From assembly GCA_010015655.1 (NCBI GenBank), contig ML976765.1, positions 73,084-137,083 of the forward strand: a stretch of 64,000 bases of DNA, in the 5' to 3' direction. The notes beneath the pieces are model-generated. The model was not told the DNA's origin and made no database searches. It worked only from the letters and a program-made list of their open reading frames with translations. Shown here piece after piece: positions 10,718-22,229 of the stretch; the first letter of the stretch is position 1; the number at the start of each line of letters is the position of its first letter. The stretch is from Bimuria novae-zelandiae CBS 107.79. Its lineage: Eukaryota; Ascomycota; Dothideomycetes; Pleosporales; Didymosphaeriaceae. Made by a program: the position numbers and the translations under genes.

Positions 10718-13369
10718 TTATCCTATAGCACGTGCGTGACGAAAGCATTCTACGACAGCTAGGTGGCCTCCTTCTGCCGCCGCCTGGAGTGCTGTTCTAC
10801 CATAGTATATTGCTGCTGCTGCATTGAAATCTGCCTTCTCTTGGAGCAGCCGCTCTACGACGGCGAGGTGGCCTCCTTCTGCCGCCGCCTGGAGNNNNNN
10901 NNNNNNNNNNNNNNNNNNNNNNNNNNNNNNNNNNNNNNNNNNNNNNNNNNNNNNNNNNNNNNNNNNNNNNNNNNNNNNNNNNNNNNNNNNNNNNNNNNNN
11001 NNNNNNNNNNNNNNNNNNNNNNNNNNNNNNNNNNNNNNNNNNNNNNNNNNNNNNNNNNNNNNNNNNNNNNNNNNNNNNNNNNNNNNNNNNNNNNNNNNNN
11101 NNNNNNNNNNNNNNNNNNNNNNNNNNNNNNNNNNNNNNNNNNNNNNNNNNNNNNNNNNNNNNNNNNNNNNNNNNNNNNNNNNNNNNNNNNNNNNNNNNNN
11201 NNNNNNNNNNNNNNNNNNNNNNNNNNNNNNNNNNNNNNNNNNNNNNNNNNNNNNNNNNNNNNNNNNNNNNNNNNNNNNNNNNNNNNNNNNNNNNNNNNNN
11301 NNNNNNNNNNNNNNNNNNNGTATCCTACTGCTGCTGTATTGACCTCTGCCTTCTCTTGGAGCAGCTGCTCTACGACGGCGAGGTGGCCTCCTTCCGCCGC
11401 CCACAACAGCGGCGTCCGACCTTTCTTGTCCTCAGAGTCGACATCGACCTTGCCTGTCTCGAGCAGCAGCTTGACTACGGCCTTGTGTCCTCCGTTGGCT
11501 GCCAAGCACAGAAGCGTCCGCCCGTTTACTACCGCACCGTACCAATTCCATGCGGCGCAGGATAGAGGTGTTCGACTGTATTGACTTTTCAGAGTGTGCG
11601 GATGTTCTTCTCCCAGTGCCATCTCATAGCTCTCTATTGATTCTCGAAGCCTTTCCTGCGCCTCTTCATACTCTTCCAAGTCTTCAAATATTAGTGCAAG
11701 GTTCCACATTCTAGTCGCTTTGTCAAAATGCCCTTCTAGCTCTGTTTTTGAATTTTCTGGCATCCAATCGTTTGTTCGTATTAAAGTTTCGTATTCTCCA
11801 AGATCGAACTTCTCTGTCCAGTCCCAGAGAAGTAGAAAATCGCGTGGAAAGACTGTTATCGATTGTAAAAGCTCCGACCATTCGGTATCTCCACTCTCGG
11901 TTGGTTTGTTCTTCGGAAAAGCTGCAATTCTAATAACGGCAAAGTAATCCTTGCATGGTCGAACGATCACTGGCTTCGGAGCTCCTTGTAGAAGGCAAAC
12001 TATATCACCCTTTTCGACCTTTTTCGCCGAAACGTTGAGAGTCCACTGAACGTCATGTGTTTTGTTGTGTCCTAGGCGTCCTGGTGTATTCTTGAGAAAA
12101 ATATTCACCTTCTGTCTGTTATCCCGAGTAACATCGCTCTTTACCGAGGACACTTGGGCAAGGATACAACCCTTGCTCCTAATTACTGCTATCTCCTTTT
12201 CAGGCCCTTCCTCTACAGATACCCGTTCATGGAGAAGAAACTTGACAAGTTGTTGCAAGAGTTCCTTCCATTCAACTCCGTAGTTAGGCGATAAGCCAGC
12301 TCTGCTGCCATCCACAGAGCTCATGCCGAGCAAAGCATACACCTTGTCATGAAGCTTGGTAGCTTTGCGGGTATGGTACATATCTATCAGCTCGCCTAGT
12401 GGGCATATATTAAGAGAATTTGTGCCCGACCTACTAGTGGCGTATTTAGGCCGGAAGATTGCTCCCCTTATTAGGTAGGTTATTGAATGGATGAGACCGT
12501 GCAAGTCTTTTCGAGTTTCGAAGAAACCCTTTAATAACTCCAAACCTAGGCAGAAGGCGTATCCGTCAATCTCCGCGGAACCACACATGATCAAGACATG
12601 TCGGGCTGCAGCAACTTCCTGGAGTACCTAGATTAAGATTTTAGCAATTTCTACGGATACGATCGAGTGTCTGCTTCCTCACCCAGATACGCTCAAACCA
12701 CGGTCGTTGAAACAGCGCGAGAATTGCTTCCTGATTATTTGACACATTCGTAGACTCGTCTTCTGCAACACTACGTATGGTTTCGAGCGCTTGATTGCTA
12801 TCATCTCCCGCATTCCCGAGCCAAACGATTACACGGTTTGCTTGGCCATAGATCCTCGCCATGGACTGAATCTGGTGTTCTTTCTCTTCTTCATTGGCTT
12901 GGTTGATATAAACAGCATCTACCCATATGATTCGTTCAAAAGAGTGATCTCGGAGACGTAATAGTGCCGCGTGAAGGCTTGTCGTGATGTGCAAGACATG
13001 CCCATCTATAAAGATAGGCAGAGTCTCATTCGGATTGCCCCATACGTAGGATAAGGCATCATACAGATGAGTGCTTTTGTCCAGTTCTAGAAAGTAGTTG
13101 AAGAGTTGGCATTTGATAATGGCGGTCTTGTTTTTATTTGGAATTAGGCGAAGCAAGCGAATGTTGCCGTTTCCCCGCGGAAGCGGGGGTTGGTGGTATG
13201 GGATGCTCTTCACCACCTGCTTGTGTCGCGCAATCGGATCCATCGCCTCTTCTAGCGCATGTCGAGCCCAGTCCGGGACAACCAGGAGTGTGCAATTCTT
13301 TGTACGGATTGATGGATAGGTTGCGAAAAATGCAATCCGCTGCGTCGCAGGAAAAGTTGCGGCTGCCAC
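10718..13369 (-). CDS. HET-domain / TPR / ankyrin-repeat protein (assembly gap inside)
   Basis: Exon 1 is 13369-12683 (229 codons). A 55-nt intron (12682-12628, GTGAGG..CTAG) follows, then exon 2 from 12627, which continues through the gap to the stop at 10718. Splicing restores the canonical IWVLQEVAAAR after the HET core. The HET domain spans about residues 68-300, with YDALSYVWG at 103-111, IWVDAVYINQ at 148-157 and the RVIVWLG segment. A kinesin-light-chain-type TPR unit follows (NLALIFEDLEEYEEAQERL, then LGEEHPHTL), and then ankyrin repeats of 34-35 aa with GGHLAVVE cores. The last repeat stops mid-unit at an AT-rich junction, suggesting C-terminal loss. HET domains trigger incompatibility or cell death on recognising non-self; the repeats would be the sensor. 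The N-run length is not a multiple of three, so the exact protein is unknown. Confidence 0.85.
10895..11319. other. Assembly gap within ankyrin repeats
   Basis: A run of 425 N. The sequences on both sides are near-identical ankyrin-repeat DNA with a period of about 105 bp, so the gap is most simply an unresolved tandem array. Confidence 0.97.
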
Positions 13370-13475
13370 AAGGCTGGCAGTAGCTGAGCTCGTCTTGGTG
13401 AGCCTCGTCAGAGGCAGATGAACACCTTCACCACGCTAGCAGGGAGGACGGTCGACCCGCTCTGGCCACACCCTT
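13370..13475. other. Truncated 5' flank of the HET gene
   Basis: Only 106 bp of normal-GC host sequence remain between the HET start codon and the left copy of the LINE target duplication. The continuation of this flank is found from 21308 on, after the LINE plus pogo insertion. Confidence 0.6.
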
Positions 13476-13488
13476 GTCGAGATATACT
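13476..13488. repeat. Left target-site duplication of the LINE (13 bp)
   Basis: GTCGAGATATACT is repeated exactly at 21295-21307, directly after the (AC)n tail of the LINE. The two copies bracket the LINE and the pogo element nested at its 5' end. Confidence 0.8.
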
Positions 13489-13489
13489 A

Positions 13490-13532
13490 CCGTGTCTGTG
13501 CGCGCAACGCCCGACTTCGCGCAACGCCCGAC
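13490..13532 (+). repeat. P1 left terminal inverted repeat, 43 bp
   Basis: Exact inverse complement of 15582-15624. It contains two direct 15-bp units on a 17-bp period, plausibly two transposase-binding sites. Confidence 0.92.
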
Positions 13533-13578
13533 CCCAGCCATTTTGCACACATCTTCCACATCACACAACTCCACCATC

Positions 13579-15263
13579 ATGCCAGCCATTGACGAAGCGA
13601 TTGCATACATCGATAGCCTAGCTTTAGGCGAAAAATTCGAATATGCAAAAGTAGCAAAAATGTACGGCGTTAATCGCACAACCTTGTCGCGCCAACACCG
13701 ACGCGTGTAGCGCCTACGCGTTACTAAGGACTCTAACTAGTGTACACTTAGCCCACACCAAGAAGCTGAGCTTGTGAGGTATATAAAGGAGCTTACCGAG
13801 CGACGCCTACCACCTACGAGATCTATAATACGAAATTTTGTATCTAAATTGGCTACTAAGGACGTCTCCGAAAGCTAGGCTACGCGCTTTATTAATTGCA
13901 ACAAGAATAAGCTTATATCTTAATAGGCGCCGGTAATGGACTTTGTACGCCATAACGCTAATTTAGTCGCTAAATATAGCCTGTATTTTAACCTTCTGCA
14001 ACACAAAATATCCAAATACAATATATAGCCATTAGAAACGTATAACATGGATAAAAAAAGCTTCGTAATTAGAGTGATTAGCAGGTTAAAAAGAGTCTTT
14101 AGTAAAGACGCATATAAATATAAACGCGTTAGTTTAGCTCTCTAAGATAGATCTCGCGTCTAGGTAATAGTGCTAGCGTTAATTTGCGCTAATAAAAGTA
14201 CATTGCTGCTATCTATTATATATCTAGCAAAGAAAGGAGATGTACAAGCTAGCTAGGTTAAAGATATCCACCCAGGAACTTATTAAGTCCATTTTATAAC
14301 CTTACCTATAGGCTAGATAAATAATGATATTAGCCTTGCGTGGCTTGAGCAGGTGTTTAATTATTACACTAAACCTAAAGCACGAAGGAGATAGCGATTG
14401 TTAATAGTAAATAGTTATAGCAGCCATGTAACGATGGATTTTATTAGGTTCTGCGATGATAATAAGATACTACTATGTATCTTTCCTCCACATTCAACTT
14501 ATACGCTCTAGCCATTAGATGTAGTCAGCTTTAGTCCTCTAGCAATAAATTACTCCCAGGAACTTATAAATTGCCTCTTTACAACACTTAGATAGATCCC
14601 TATTAAAAAAGAGGACTTCTTTTTAATATTCTAGGCCGCCTAGTTAAATACATTTACCTAAGAGTTAGCTCTTAGCTTATTTAAAGCTACTAGCATATCA
14701 CCACTTAATCCTAAGAGAATACTCTAAAGATTTAGAACATTAACACCAGATAGCTCCCAGTTATCTGAGACATTAGGTTTATGTTACTCTGGGGGGGACT
14801 AGCCTAAAGTGGAAACGCTAGTACGCAAATCTGTAAAGGATATGCACTTTCGCGAGTTAAAAAAAGTTCTTTGCACCCTCTACCACCTAGTGGCTCAGAA
14901 TAAGCTTATCCACCATAAATTAGAGGGTGTAAAGGATGCCCTAAGGGAGAAAAAGAAGGCCTCTATAAAGAGGAAAGTTTTGCCTTTGCAGCAACACGAG
15001 GAGTACTATAGAGGTGCTGTTTTCTAGTCACCACGTGCACAGAAGGAGGCAGAAGTAAGATATAAGGTATTTAAGGACGTTAAGCGTTAAGAGGAGCTTA
15101 TAAAAGCTAATAAGAAGTAAATTTAACATAATAATAAGCTACTTAAGGAAAGGCTAAATGATAAGAGGCGTATAGAAAGAGAGGTAGCTAAATTAGTGCG
15201 TAAGAAGGAACTAGCTAAGCTAGCTACTAAAAAGGCTAAACGCGTAGCTAAAAAACGACGCTA
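13579..15263 (+). pseudogene. pogo-family transposase of P1, RIP-degraded
   Basis: The ATG at 13579 opens an N-terminal Psq/CENP-B-type helix-turn-helix segment: AIAYIDSLALGEKFEYAKVA, then YGVNRTTLSRQHRR. The DDE core follows, recognisable as YNMDKKSF, SRLKRVFSKDAYK, SSHVTMDFI and FPPHSTYTL.PLDV. A lysine/arginine-rich C-terminus ends near 15263. Many in-frame stops stand where Trp, Gln or Arg are expected, so it is inactive. The intact stretch 14809-15027 is only a surviving fragment of its C-terminal part. Confidence 0.88.
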
Positions 15264-15581
15264 AAAGGAAGCTCGTAACGCTTAAAAAGCTCTATAATTA
15301 TCCTAAAGAGGTAATAGGAAGGTTTTAAAGCTAGTAATTAGAAATTAGAAGCGTGTACAGCGTACTAGGGCTACTATAGCTAGCGCGTTATCTAATGTCA
15401 CTCTAGCCACATAACCTACTATAATTAACTCTCGCGGCCGCCCCATTAATTGGCCAAAACAGTATATATAAGATAAAATTATCGCATGAATTTAGAGAGT
15501 GCTCTAACAAAAAATCTCGTAATAATCTATTTTTTACGTAGCTGTAGAGCTTCATGTTTGCAATCGCTAACATACTGCCAA

Positions 15582-15624
15582 GTCGGGCGTTGCGCGAAGT
15601 CGGGCGTTGCGCGCACAGACACGG
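15582..15624 (-). repeat. P1 right terminal inverted repeat, 43 bp
   Basis: Exact inverse complement of 13490-13532; followed by the TA target dinucleotide. Confidence 0.92.
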
Positions 15625-15689
15625 TACATTCTTTTACTAGAACCGCGGACGCTCGCTTAGCTAGTTCCCGCTGCAAGGCGTTCCGTGCG

Positions 15690-17140
15690 GATTACCCAAC
15701 GTCGTGCCGGAGCCCCGATAGCGCCGTTAGACTCCGACTACGAACCGTCGACACCACCCCCTCCGCCAGACAAGCAAACTAGGAGACGTACGGCTAAGGC
15801 GCTTAAAGCCCTGCAGCAGTTCCCCGCAACGAAAGCAGCAGTCACGGTACCGCAGCAATAGCAGAACAGCGAGGCCAAGCGCACGCAGCAACGCCTAACG
15901 CACGATAGACTCCCGCCCTTTCCCACCAGGCGCGTATCGCTGTCCTCTGAACGCGAACGCGAGCCTGAAGGGAGCGACACTAGGCTAAGTTAGTTAGTAG
16001 TACTTATCGCGAGTCTTAAGGAGATAATAGCATAGTAAAGCAGCATTATCGTAAACTAGAATAAGATTATTAAGGATATTTAACGCGACCACGTAACGTT
16101 TTAGTTAGAGTAGTAGTATCTTAAGAACTAGATTATAAAGCTTTAAGAGATAATTAGCTCCCTGCGCGCACGGCTCGACACTATCTTAATTAAGCTACTA
16201 TTAACGTAGTTATAGGCGTTAGTTACTACTAGCGGGCCGCTAGCAGGCGCAGGTATAATAGTTTTAAAAATAATAAGCATAGGGACGGTAGACAAGGATA
16301 ATATACGGTAGCTAGTAGTTAACGTAAGCTAAATAGGAGACAGCACAGCGGAGAAGGTAGCTATAATAAAAATAGCTAAGTAGGCTATCTAGCAAGGCAT
16401 AGACAGCGTAGAGAGGCTTATTAGTATAATAGTTAAGGGATTCCGCGTATAGCGAGCGAATAAAGGCACAAGCGTAATTAAGTTCTTAGTTAACAAAGAT
16501 AAGGAGGCGACGATCTGGTAAACGACAGCAGAGTGGCTTGAGCCAGCACTACCAGGCGCAAGATTAGTGGGCCCCAAATAGTACCTGGTTAAGGTAGACT
16601 GGATCGAGGTAGCGCTGGCGATGGACGCGGAGAGTGGCAAGATAAGCAGGTTAGCGATAGAACGCTTTAGCACAGAGAACGGGGTAGAGGTGTGCACAAT
16701 ACGCTAGCTTAGGTAGCTAAGACCTAGCGGATAGCACGCGTTAGTGGTAATTAAGGTAGTAATAAAAGAGGAGGTAGAGAAGCTACTAAAGTTAAATAGC
16801 GTAACGTTTAGTAAAGGTAGTATTATAGTGTCGCTATTTAAGGAGCGGCGCACGCTGGTGGCCTACTCTAAGTATAAATAGTTTAGACACCGAGCACGCG
16901 ACTATATACAGCCAGAGACATGCAACATGTGTAGGCAAAAGGGTTACCTATAATGCAAGATAGTTAACCTGCGCTACGTTAACTGCCAAGGCCTATATTA
17001 AGCATTGCACAGAGAATGCCCAGCGTATAAGAGAGAGATGGATAGGATCGCCACGCGCCAACGCCATAAATAGGGAGCTCTAGATCCTCCAGGCAAATAT
17101 AAAGAGGGGCGGGGAAGCGCAGCACGCGCTCTATAATAAC
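15690..17140 (+). pseudogene. LINE ORF1 (gag-like) relic
   Basis: A proline-rich N-terminus with little damage (APIALDSDYEPS-type, then PPPPPD; about 15.7-15.98 kb) is followed by a heavily mutated middle. A C-terminal zinc-knuckle region starts at about 16.9 kb: PETCNMC, then C..CQG.Y.ALHRECPAYKREMDRI. This is the ORF1 layout of Tad/I-type LINEs, which bind element RNA. Multiple stops make it a pseudogene. Confidence 0.75.
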
Positions 17141-17149
17141 ATAGCACTT

Positions 17150-20100
17150 ACTAACTTTTATTTTATTCTAGGCTAGGAGCCTAAATACTTTCTTATAAAG
17201 GGAGAAGTAGTGCTGCACGGCACGAATGCACGCTAGATAACATTCGTACTATAGGATAGGCAAGAAGGATAGTACCTAGTCCAAACGTGCATCTAGGCGT
17301 CGCGAGATATCAAGGCAACGTAGCTATAGGTAGACTTAACAGACATCACGGCTGTGGTGGCGCACATATACAAAAGGAGGCTAATTATTATATCTGTATA
17401 TATCCTAGACCTGTCCTCGTTAACAAGGACTAGGGAGGAGAACATAGAGGAGCTTAGTAGTAGGCTATAGGCAATTAATAAGCTAGTATAATAAGAGTAA
17501 CTGCGCGACCCGCACACGGAGGTAGTAATTACTAGTAACTTTAACTAGTATAACCCGCTATAGGGAGGAAGCCATATTAATAGCACGGCAAGCTAAGAGG
17601 AAAGCGGACTAATTATTAATTTTATAGTAAAGCTAGCACTATAAAGTCTCTTACTATTAGGTATAACTACGTTCGTCAGCGATGCGGGACGCTTATTAAT
17701 AATTAACCTAATACTTATAATACCTAAGTTAGCTAGAGACTTAGTTAAGTGCTTAATCTGGGAGCATAAGTACGGGTTAGACTACTAGGCCATATAAACG
17801 CGCTTCTGCATCGATATAGGGAGGCAAGAGAGATAGGAGAGACTACTATTTAAGAATACACCGTAGGATAAGATTAGGCAAGTGGTTAAGCACAAGAAGG
17901 AAGCAGGCTTTCTATCTAAAAATATAAACGAGATAGCGAGCCGGCTTACGTAGTAGGTAACTAAGGCGGTGGAAACGCACTACCTAAGGGCGCGATTGTC
18001 GCCGTATATAAAGTAGTAGTAGAACAAGGACCTCACAGCGCTAAGGAAGTTATACATATACTGGCAGAACTAAGCATGTGCGATGCAATAATAGGGGAGA
18101 GAGAATATAGAGCTACGCAACACAGTAATAAGAGCGAAGAGACTCTTCTACTAGATAATCTAATAGCACCGTAAGTAACACTAGGAGGCTTTTCTTAATA
18201 ATAGCGATAACGTGTAAAAGGTAGCTAAGTACTTAGATTTACAAGCAAGTAGCTCGTTTGCTAGGGTGCTACTAATTTAGAAGACTAGCCTAAAGGGAGG
18301 CGTTGCTACAAAAGATAATAAGATTAAAAGAAAGTTACTCTAAGCGTTTTTCCTAAGTCTGCCACCGTGCGAGCAGGAGGAGATAATAACAACGTATAAC
18401 TAACTATACTACAAGCTAATTACTAAGCATAAGGTAAAAGCAGCGGTGTTTAGGGCAAGCCTAAATAAGGCGCTAGGGAGAGACAGACTGCCAGCGCGGG
18501 TATAGAGAGAGCTGTAGCTAGTTTTAGGTAAAGAGATTACGCAGCTATTCGCGCGCTCGCTTAAAACGGGAAAGGTACTAAAGGCGTGGAAGGTAGCAAA
18601 GATCGTGCCACTATAGAAGCCAAAGCGGAAGGACTACACTATTGCCAATAACTACCAGCCCATCTCGCTGCTTCCGACGCTAGGCAAGGCGCTGGAGTCG
18701 CTAGTGGCTAAGCGAATAGCGTACCTGGTGGAGGAGTATAGCCTCCTACCAAAGACGCACTTTGGCGCGCGTAAGTAGCGGGCGACGACGCATACGCTAT
18801 TATACCTCTATAAGGACGTGTTTAAGGCGTGGCGCGGGAAGAAGACGCTATCGCTAGTGTTATTTAACGTTAAGGGAGCGTACAACAACGTGGCCACTAA
18901 GCTAGAGATTAGATAACTATAATAGCAATAGATTCTAAAGATAATCGTGCAGTGGGTGTAGAACTTTTGCATAAAGCGATAGGCGTGCATTCTTGTTAAT
19001 GGCATAATGATAGAAGTATAGAGGCTTTCGCAGGCTAGTCTCCCCTAGGGATTAGCGCTTGCTCTAATCCTCTTCTTATTCTTTAACGCCAACCTAGTGC
19101 AGAGCGCACCACGACATAGTAGCTTAATAGCGTTTATAGATAATTACTTAGCATAGGTTATAGGACTATTAGTAGAGGAGAACACGTAGATAGTTTAAGA
19201 TAAAGTAGTGCTAATGCTAGAAAAGTGAGAGCGCACTAGCGGGGCCTAGTTTAAGGCAACTAAAACGAGCTTTATTTACCTTACGCGATACAAGATAGTG
19301 GGCTAAAATAGTATAACGCTGCTATAATTTAAGGGATAAGATATTATGCCTATAGATAAGATTAAGCTTCTAGGCGTAACGCTAAATAAGGAGCTAAGGT
19401 TTAAAGTATATCTCGCAGATAAAGTAGGTAAGGCAACTAAGGTAGCGCTAGCGCTACGCAAGATAAAGGGATTATAACTAAAAGTAGTTAAGTAGCTAGC
19501 ATAAAGTATAGTACTGTTAGTGGCGGACTATATATTACTAGTATAGTACCTAATCGCGACGCACGACATAAAGCAGCTCCTGCTATAGTTATAAAGGATT
19601 ACGGCGTAGGTAATAATATAAGGATTCCGCACCGTCGCGCTATTAGTAGTAGAGGTAGAAGCAGGCCTACTTCCTATAAAGCAGAGACTGCAGAAGCAGA
19701 CGATCGCGTTCTAGGTGTTAATCCATAAGCTAGGCCAGTCGCATCCGCACTAGATGCTCAAGCGGCAACAACTGTGCACGAAATATTAGTCGCCACTTAT
19801 AAGGGTAGTAGAGATGTATGCAGACGTCCCGATAAATATAGTAAGCAAAGTTAAGCTATACGCGTGCCCACCGTGGGTAGCGCGGCCAGAAGTAGTAATC
19901 TATAAAGATAAAGAATAGGCGCGAGCCGCTGCCAAGGAGTACTAGCCAGGACGAGTAGACCTATACGTGGACGCATTAGTAAAGAACAGTAAAGCAGGCA
20001 TTAGGGTGTATACTAGGCTATTATAGGTGTGTATTTTAAAAATAATAGCAAGCTCTAAGCAAGCGGACGCACACCTTATAAAGCTCTTAGTAATTAGTAA

Positions 20101-21050
20101 AGTAACTAACTAGCTATAAGGCCCGTCGTGCGTAGCGCTTAACAGCGATAGTTATTTTATACTAGTATTAAATATATATATCTTCTTTAACTCGTAGTTA
20201 GCACTACTATTAGTAAAGAGCTAAAGAGCAAGTGCGTATTAAGAGGTAGTAGTAGAGATTATTAAGAAATTACGTATGGTTAACGTCGCATTACACTAGA
20301 TCCCGGGACATGCAGGAGTCGAAGGAAACGAGCAGGCAGACAGGCTGGCCAAGGCAGCAACAAGAAAAGAAAGCAAGCAGCCGCCACAGCGCGATAGCAT
20401 GCCATAGTATCTAGCACGGCTAGCACTAAAGAGAGCCAGGGTGATAAATAGACCGCCTCTACCAAAGTGGGCCAAGACAGGCAAGTTTACGCGGAAGATT
20501 AATACGGCGTTTCACACAGGCAAGTCGGCAGAGATATACAGGCAGTTAAATAGTATCAAAGCAGGCATCCTTACGCAACTATAGACAGGCAAGACATTCC
20601 TTAACGAGTACCTACACAAGATTAGGGCGGTAGATACGGCAGCGTGCGACTATGGGAGCATAGAATTAATAGTATATTTTCTCTTCGCATGCAGGCGATA
20701 GAGGCAGTAAAGGGCGAAGCTAAGACAGCAGCACGGACAACGGTTCGGGGAGCTATCGTACGCGCTGAGAGGGTACTCGAGTAGGCAAGAGGGAGGAGAG
20801 AGCATTAATAGGCCAATAGAGCGGTAAAAGGTAGACATGGAGGTAGTAAGGGCGACAATTAACTTTACAAAAAGCACGGGGCGTCTATAATCGCACAAAT
20901 AACAAATAAGAAATAAAGATAAAACGGACGCAAAAGAGCAAAGGTAGCTAAGGATTCCTTCTACTGCCTTATAAGCGTAGAACGGCGAGCTATCTATAAA
21001 CGCGCCTCAGCCAGTGCGCTACTAATTAAGAAGCGCACGACGCTAGACAT
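17150..21050 (+). pseudogene. LINE ORF2 (EN-RT-RNase H) relic
   Basis: The endonuclease region is poorly preserved. The reverse transcriptase at about 18.6-19.2 kb is clear: LGKALESLVAKRIAYLVEE, LLPKTHFGARK, FKAWRGKKTLSLV.FNVKGAYNN, and the catalytic-box relic IAFIDNYLA (YADD-like position). RNase H at about 19.9-20.4 kb has LYVDALVKNSKAG and H.IPGHAGVEGNEQADRLA. Stops at Trp and Gln codons are frequent. Confidence 0.85.
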
Positions 21051-21263
21051 GCCCTACAAACGTAAGGCCTTAAAAAGCTACATAGCTTGTCGTATACAGT
21101 ACTATATCACTTTCTTTCTATTTCCTTTATTAAGCATGGAGTTAAGCATCGGACGAGCAGGTCTTATAGTTAGCTTTTAAACTAGAGCAGGCGTAATAAC
21201 GCAGAGTGTATATAGCTAGCGTATTGTAATAGCCCATACCTACTAGGTGCATGGCCATAATAG

Positions 21264-21294
21264 AACACATACACACACACACACACACACACAC
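21264..21294 (+). repeat. (AC)n microsatellite, LINE 3' tail
   Basis: About 14 AC dinucleotides end exactly at the LINE's right target duplication, so the simple repeat is probably the element's 3' tail, in place of poly(A). Confidence 0.85.
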
Positions 21295-21307
21295 GTCGAG
21301 ATATACT

Positions 21308-21540
21308 GAATTTAATGGGAGTGTGGGAAGAAAATCGTTGACTGGGAAGACTGAGCCACAGGTGACGAAAACCAGGCTTTAGAGTACACGAGCCACCGGT
21401 ACCGTCCAGCGTGTACCGTTGCTTAAGGCTACGGTGATATTCCGCTTAAAGCTAAACTATTAAGGTAAAGATTATGCTTAGCGTTGTTAGGGGCGTACGG
21501 GGTTCAACAGTTGCGGTTTCGATGCCGGGCGCGTTTGTTT
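21308..21540. other. Host sequence, continuation of the HET-gene 5' flank
   Basis: Normal GC and no transposon motifs. It begins immediately after the right LINE target duplication and would join position 13475 in the empty site. No gene is seen. It may hold distal promoter elements of the HET gene. Confidence 0.55.
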
Positions 21541-21602
21541 CTCGGCCCCTAGCAGCTTTTGCGCAGTTTCTCTTCGAGAAAGGCCGTGCTCCGCACGGCC
21601 CT
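21541..21602 (+). repeat. Hairpin-bearing inverted unit, left copy
   Basis: Resembles the inverse complement of 40333-40395: both share CTCGGCCCCT, AGTTTCTC..GAGAAA and a GC-rich hairpin around CCGTGCT.CGCACGG. It marks the exact switch from normal-GC host sequence to AT-rich island sequence. Confidence 0.55.
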
Positions 21603-22229
21603 ACTAGCTTATTAAATAAACAGGTTTAATAAATAAGATGTTGTGAAATGCTATTTATATAATAATTTAAATAATAATTATATTACTAAGTATTTATTTA
21701 TTACTTGATAAGCCTAGTTAGCTTACTTTAGTGTTAATCTTTAAAAGCTTTAAAATAAGGAGATAAGGAGCCCTTATCGTTATTATTAATTAAAGTAATT
21801 ATATACTACGTCTTAGTAATAGTAAACTAATTATTTTATACTTATATTATTACTTATTTATTATTAAGGATAGGCGTAGGCACAATTCCTTTACTTTATA
21901 AGTACTATATATAAGGATATATACTACTATAAATAACGTATATAATTTAAAGTACTAAAATTAAGCTTTTTATAATAAAAGATTTTATCTTAAAGTTACC
22001 TCTTTGCTCTAATTATTATATAGATTTTTTATATAACCCTTAAAAGTGCTTAGTTAGTGCTAAATTAATAACTTTATACTCCTAATACGTTAGTTTATCT
22101 ACTAAAGTTTTATATATAAGGCTATTAAATATAGTTATGTAAGACTTATCGCGCGTAATAAAAAGACTTTTATAATAACGCCTACTAAACTTCTTATTTT
22201 AGTTACGTACGTTTAATAGTATCCTTTTT
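21603..22229. other. AT-rich degraded sequence, unclassified
   Basis: Very AT-rich and stop-filled in all frames, continuous across the solo LTR with 22709-23040. Probably the RIP-degraded body of an older element. No terminal motifs were found beyond the hairpin unit at its left edge. Confidence 0.4.

Larger units (their letters stand above)
13490..15624 (+). mobile_element. pogo/Fot1-like DNA transposon (element P1)
   Basis: A 2135-bp element with perfect 43-bp terminal inverted repeats (13490-13532 and 15582-15624), flanked by TA at 13488-13489 and 15625-15626 as expected for Tc1/mariner-superfamily insertion. Each terminus starts CCGTGTCTGTG and then carries a 15-bp unit, CGCGCAACGCCCGAC, twice with 2 bp between. 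The interior is AT-rich with stop codons at conserved positions (RIP), whereas the GC-rich ends are intact. It is nested at the first bases of the following LINE. Confidence 0.9.
15625..21294 (+). mobile_element. Tad-like LINE (non-LTR retrotransposon), RIP-degraded
   Basis: About 5.67 kb with two ORF relics and a 3' tail ending in (AC)n. It is flanked by a 13-bp duplication (13476-13488 and 21295-21307), typical of variable-length LINE target duplications. The left copy is separated from the LINE body by the nested P1 element. Domain order is ORF1 with CCHC knuckles, then endonuclease-like, reverse transcriptase and RNase H with a C-terminal zinc-knuckle-like tail. In-frame TAG/TAA codons throughout indicate inactivation. 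The exact 5' base is uncertain by 1-2 nt because of the TA shared with P1. Confidence 0.88.

Noticed and set aside
14809..15027. 72-codon ORF that looks like a small basic protein gene
   Set aside because: It is the surviving C-terminal segment of the P1 transposase, with the same frame continuing before and after the stops.
15738..15980. 80-codon minus-strand ORF
   Set aside because: Antisense shadow of the less-mutated N-terminal part of the LINE ORF1.
21583..21607. Hairpin followed by CTAG as a Helitron 3' end
   Set aside because: No Rep/helicase motifs, no TC start, and the next base is not the T expected; the unit also has an inverted partner at 40333-40395.
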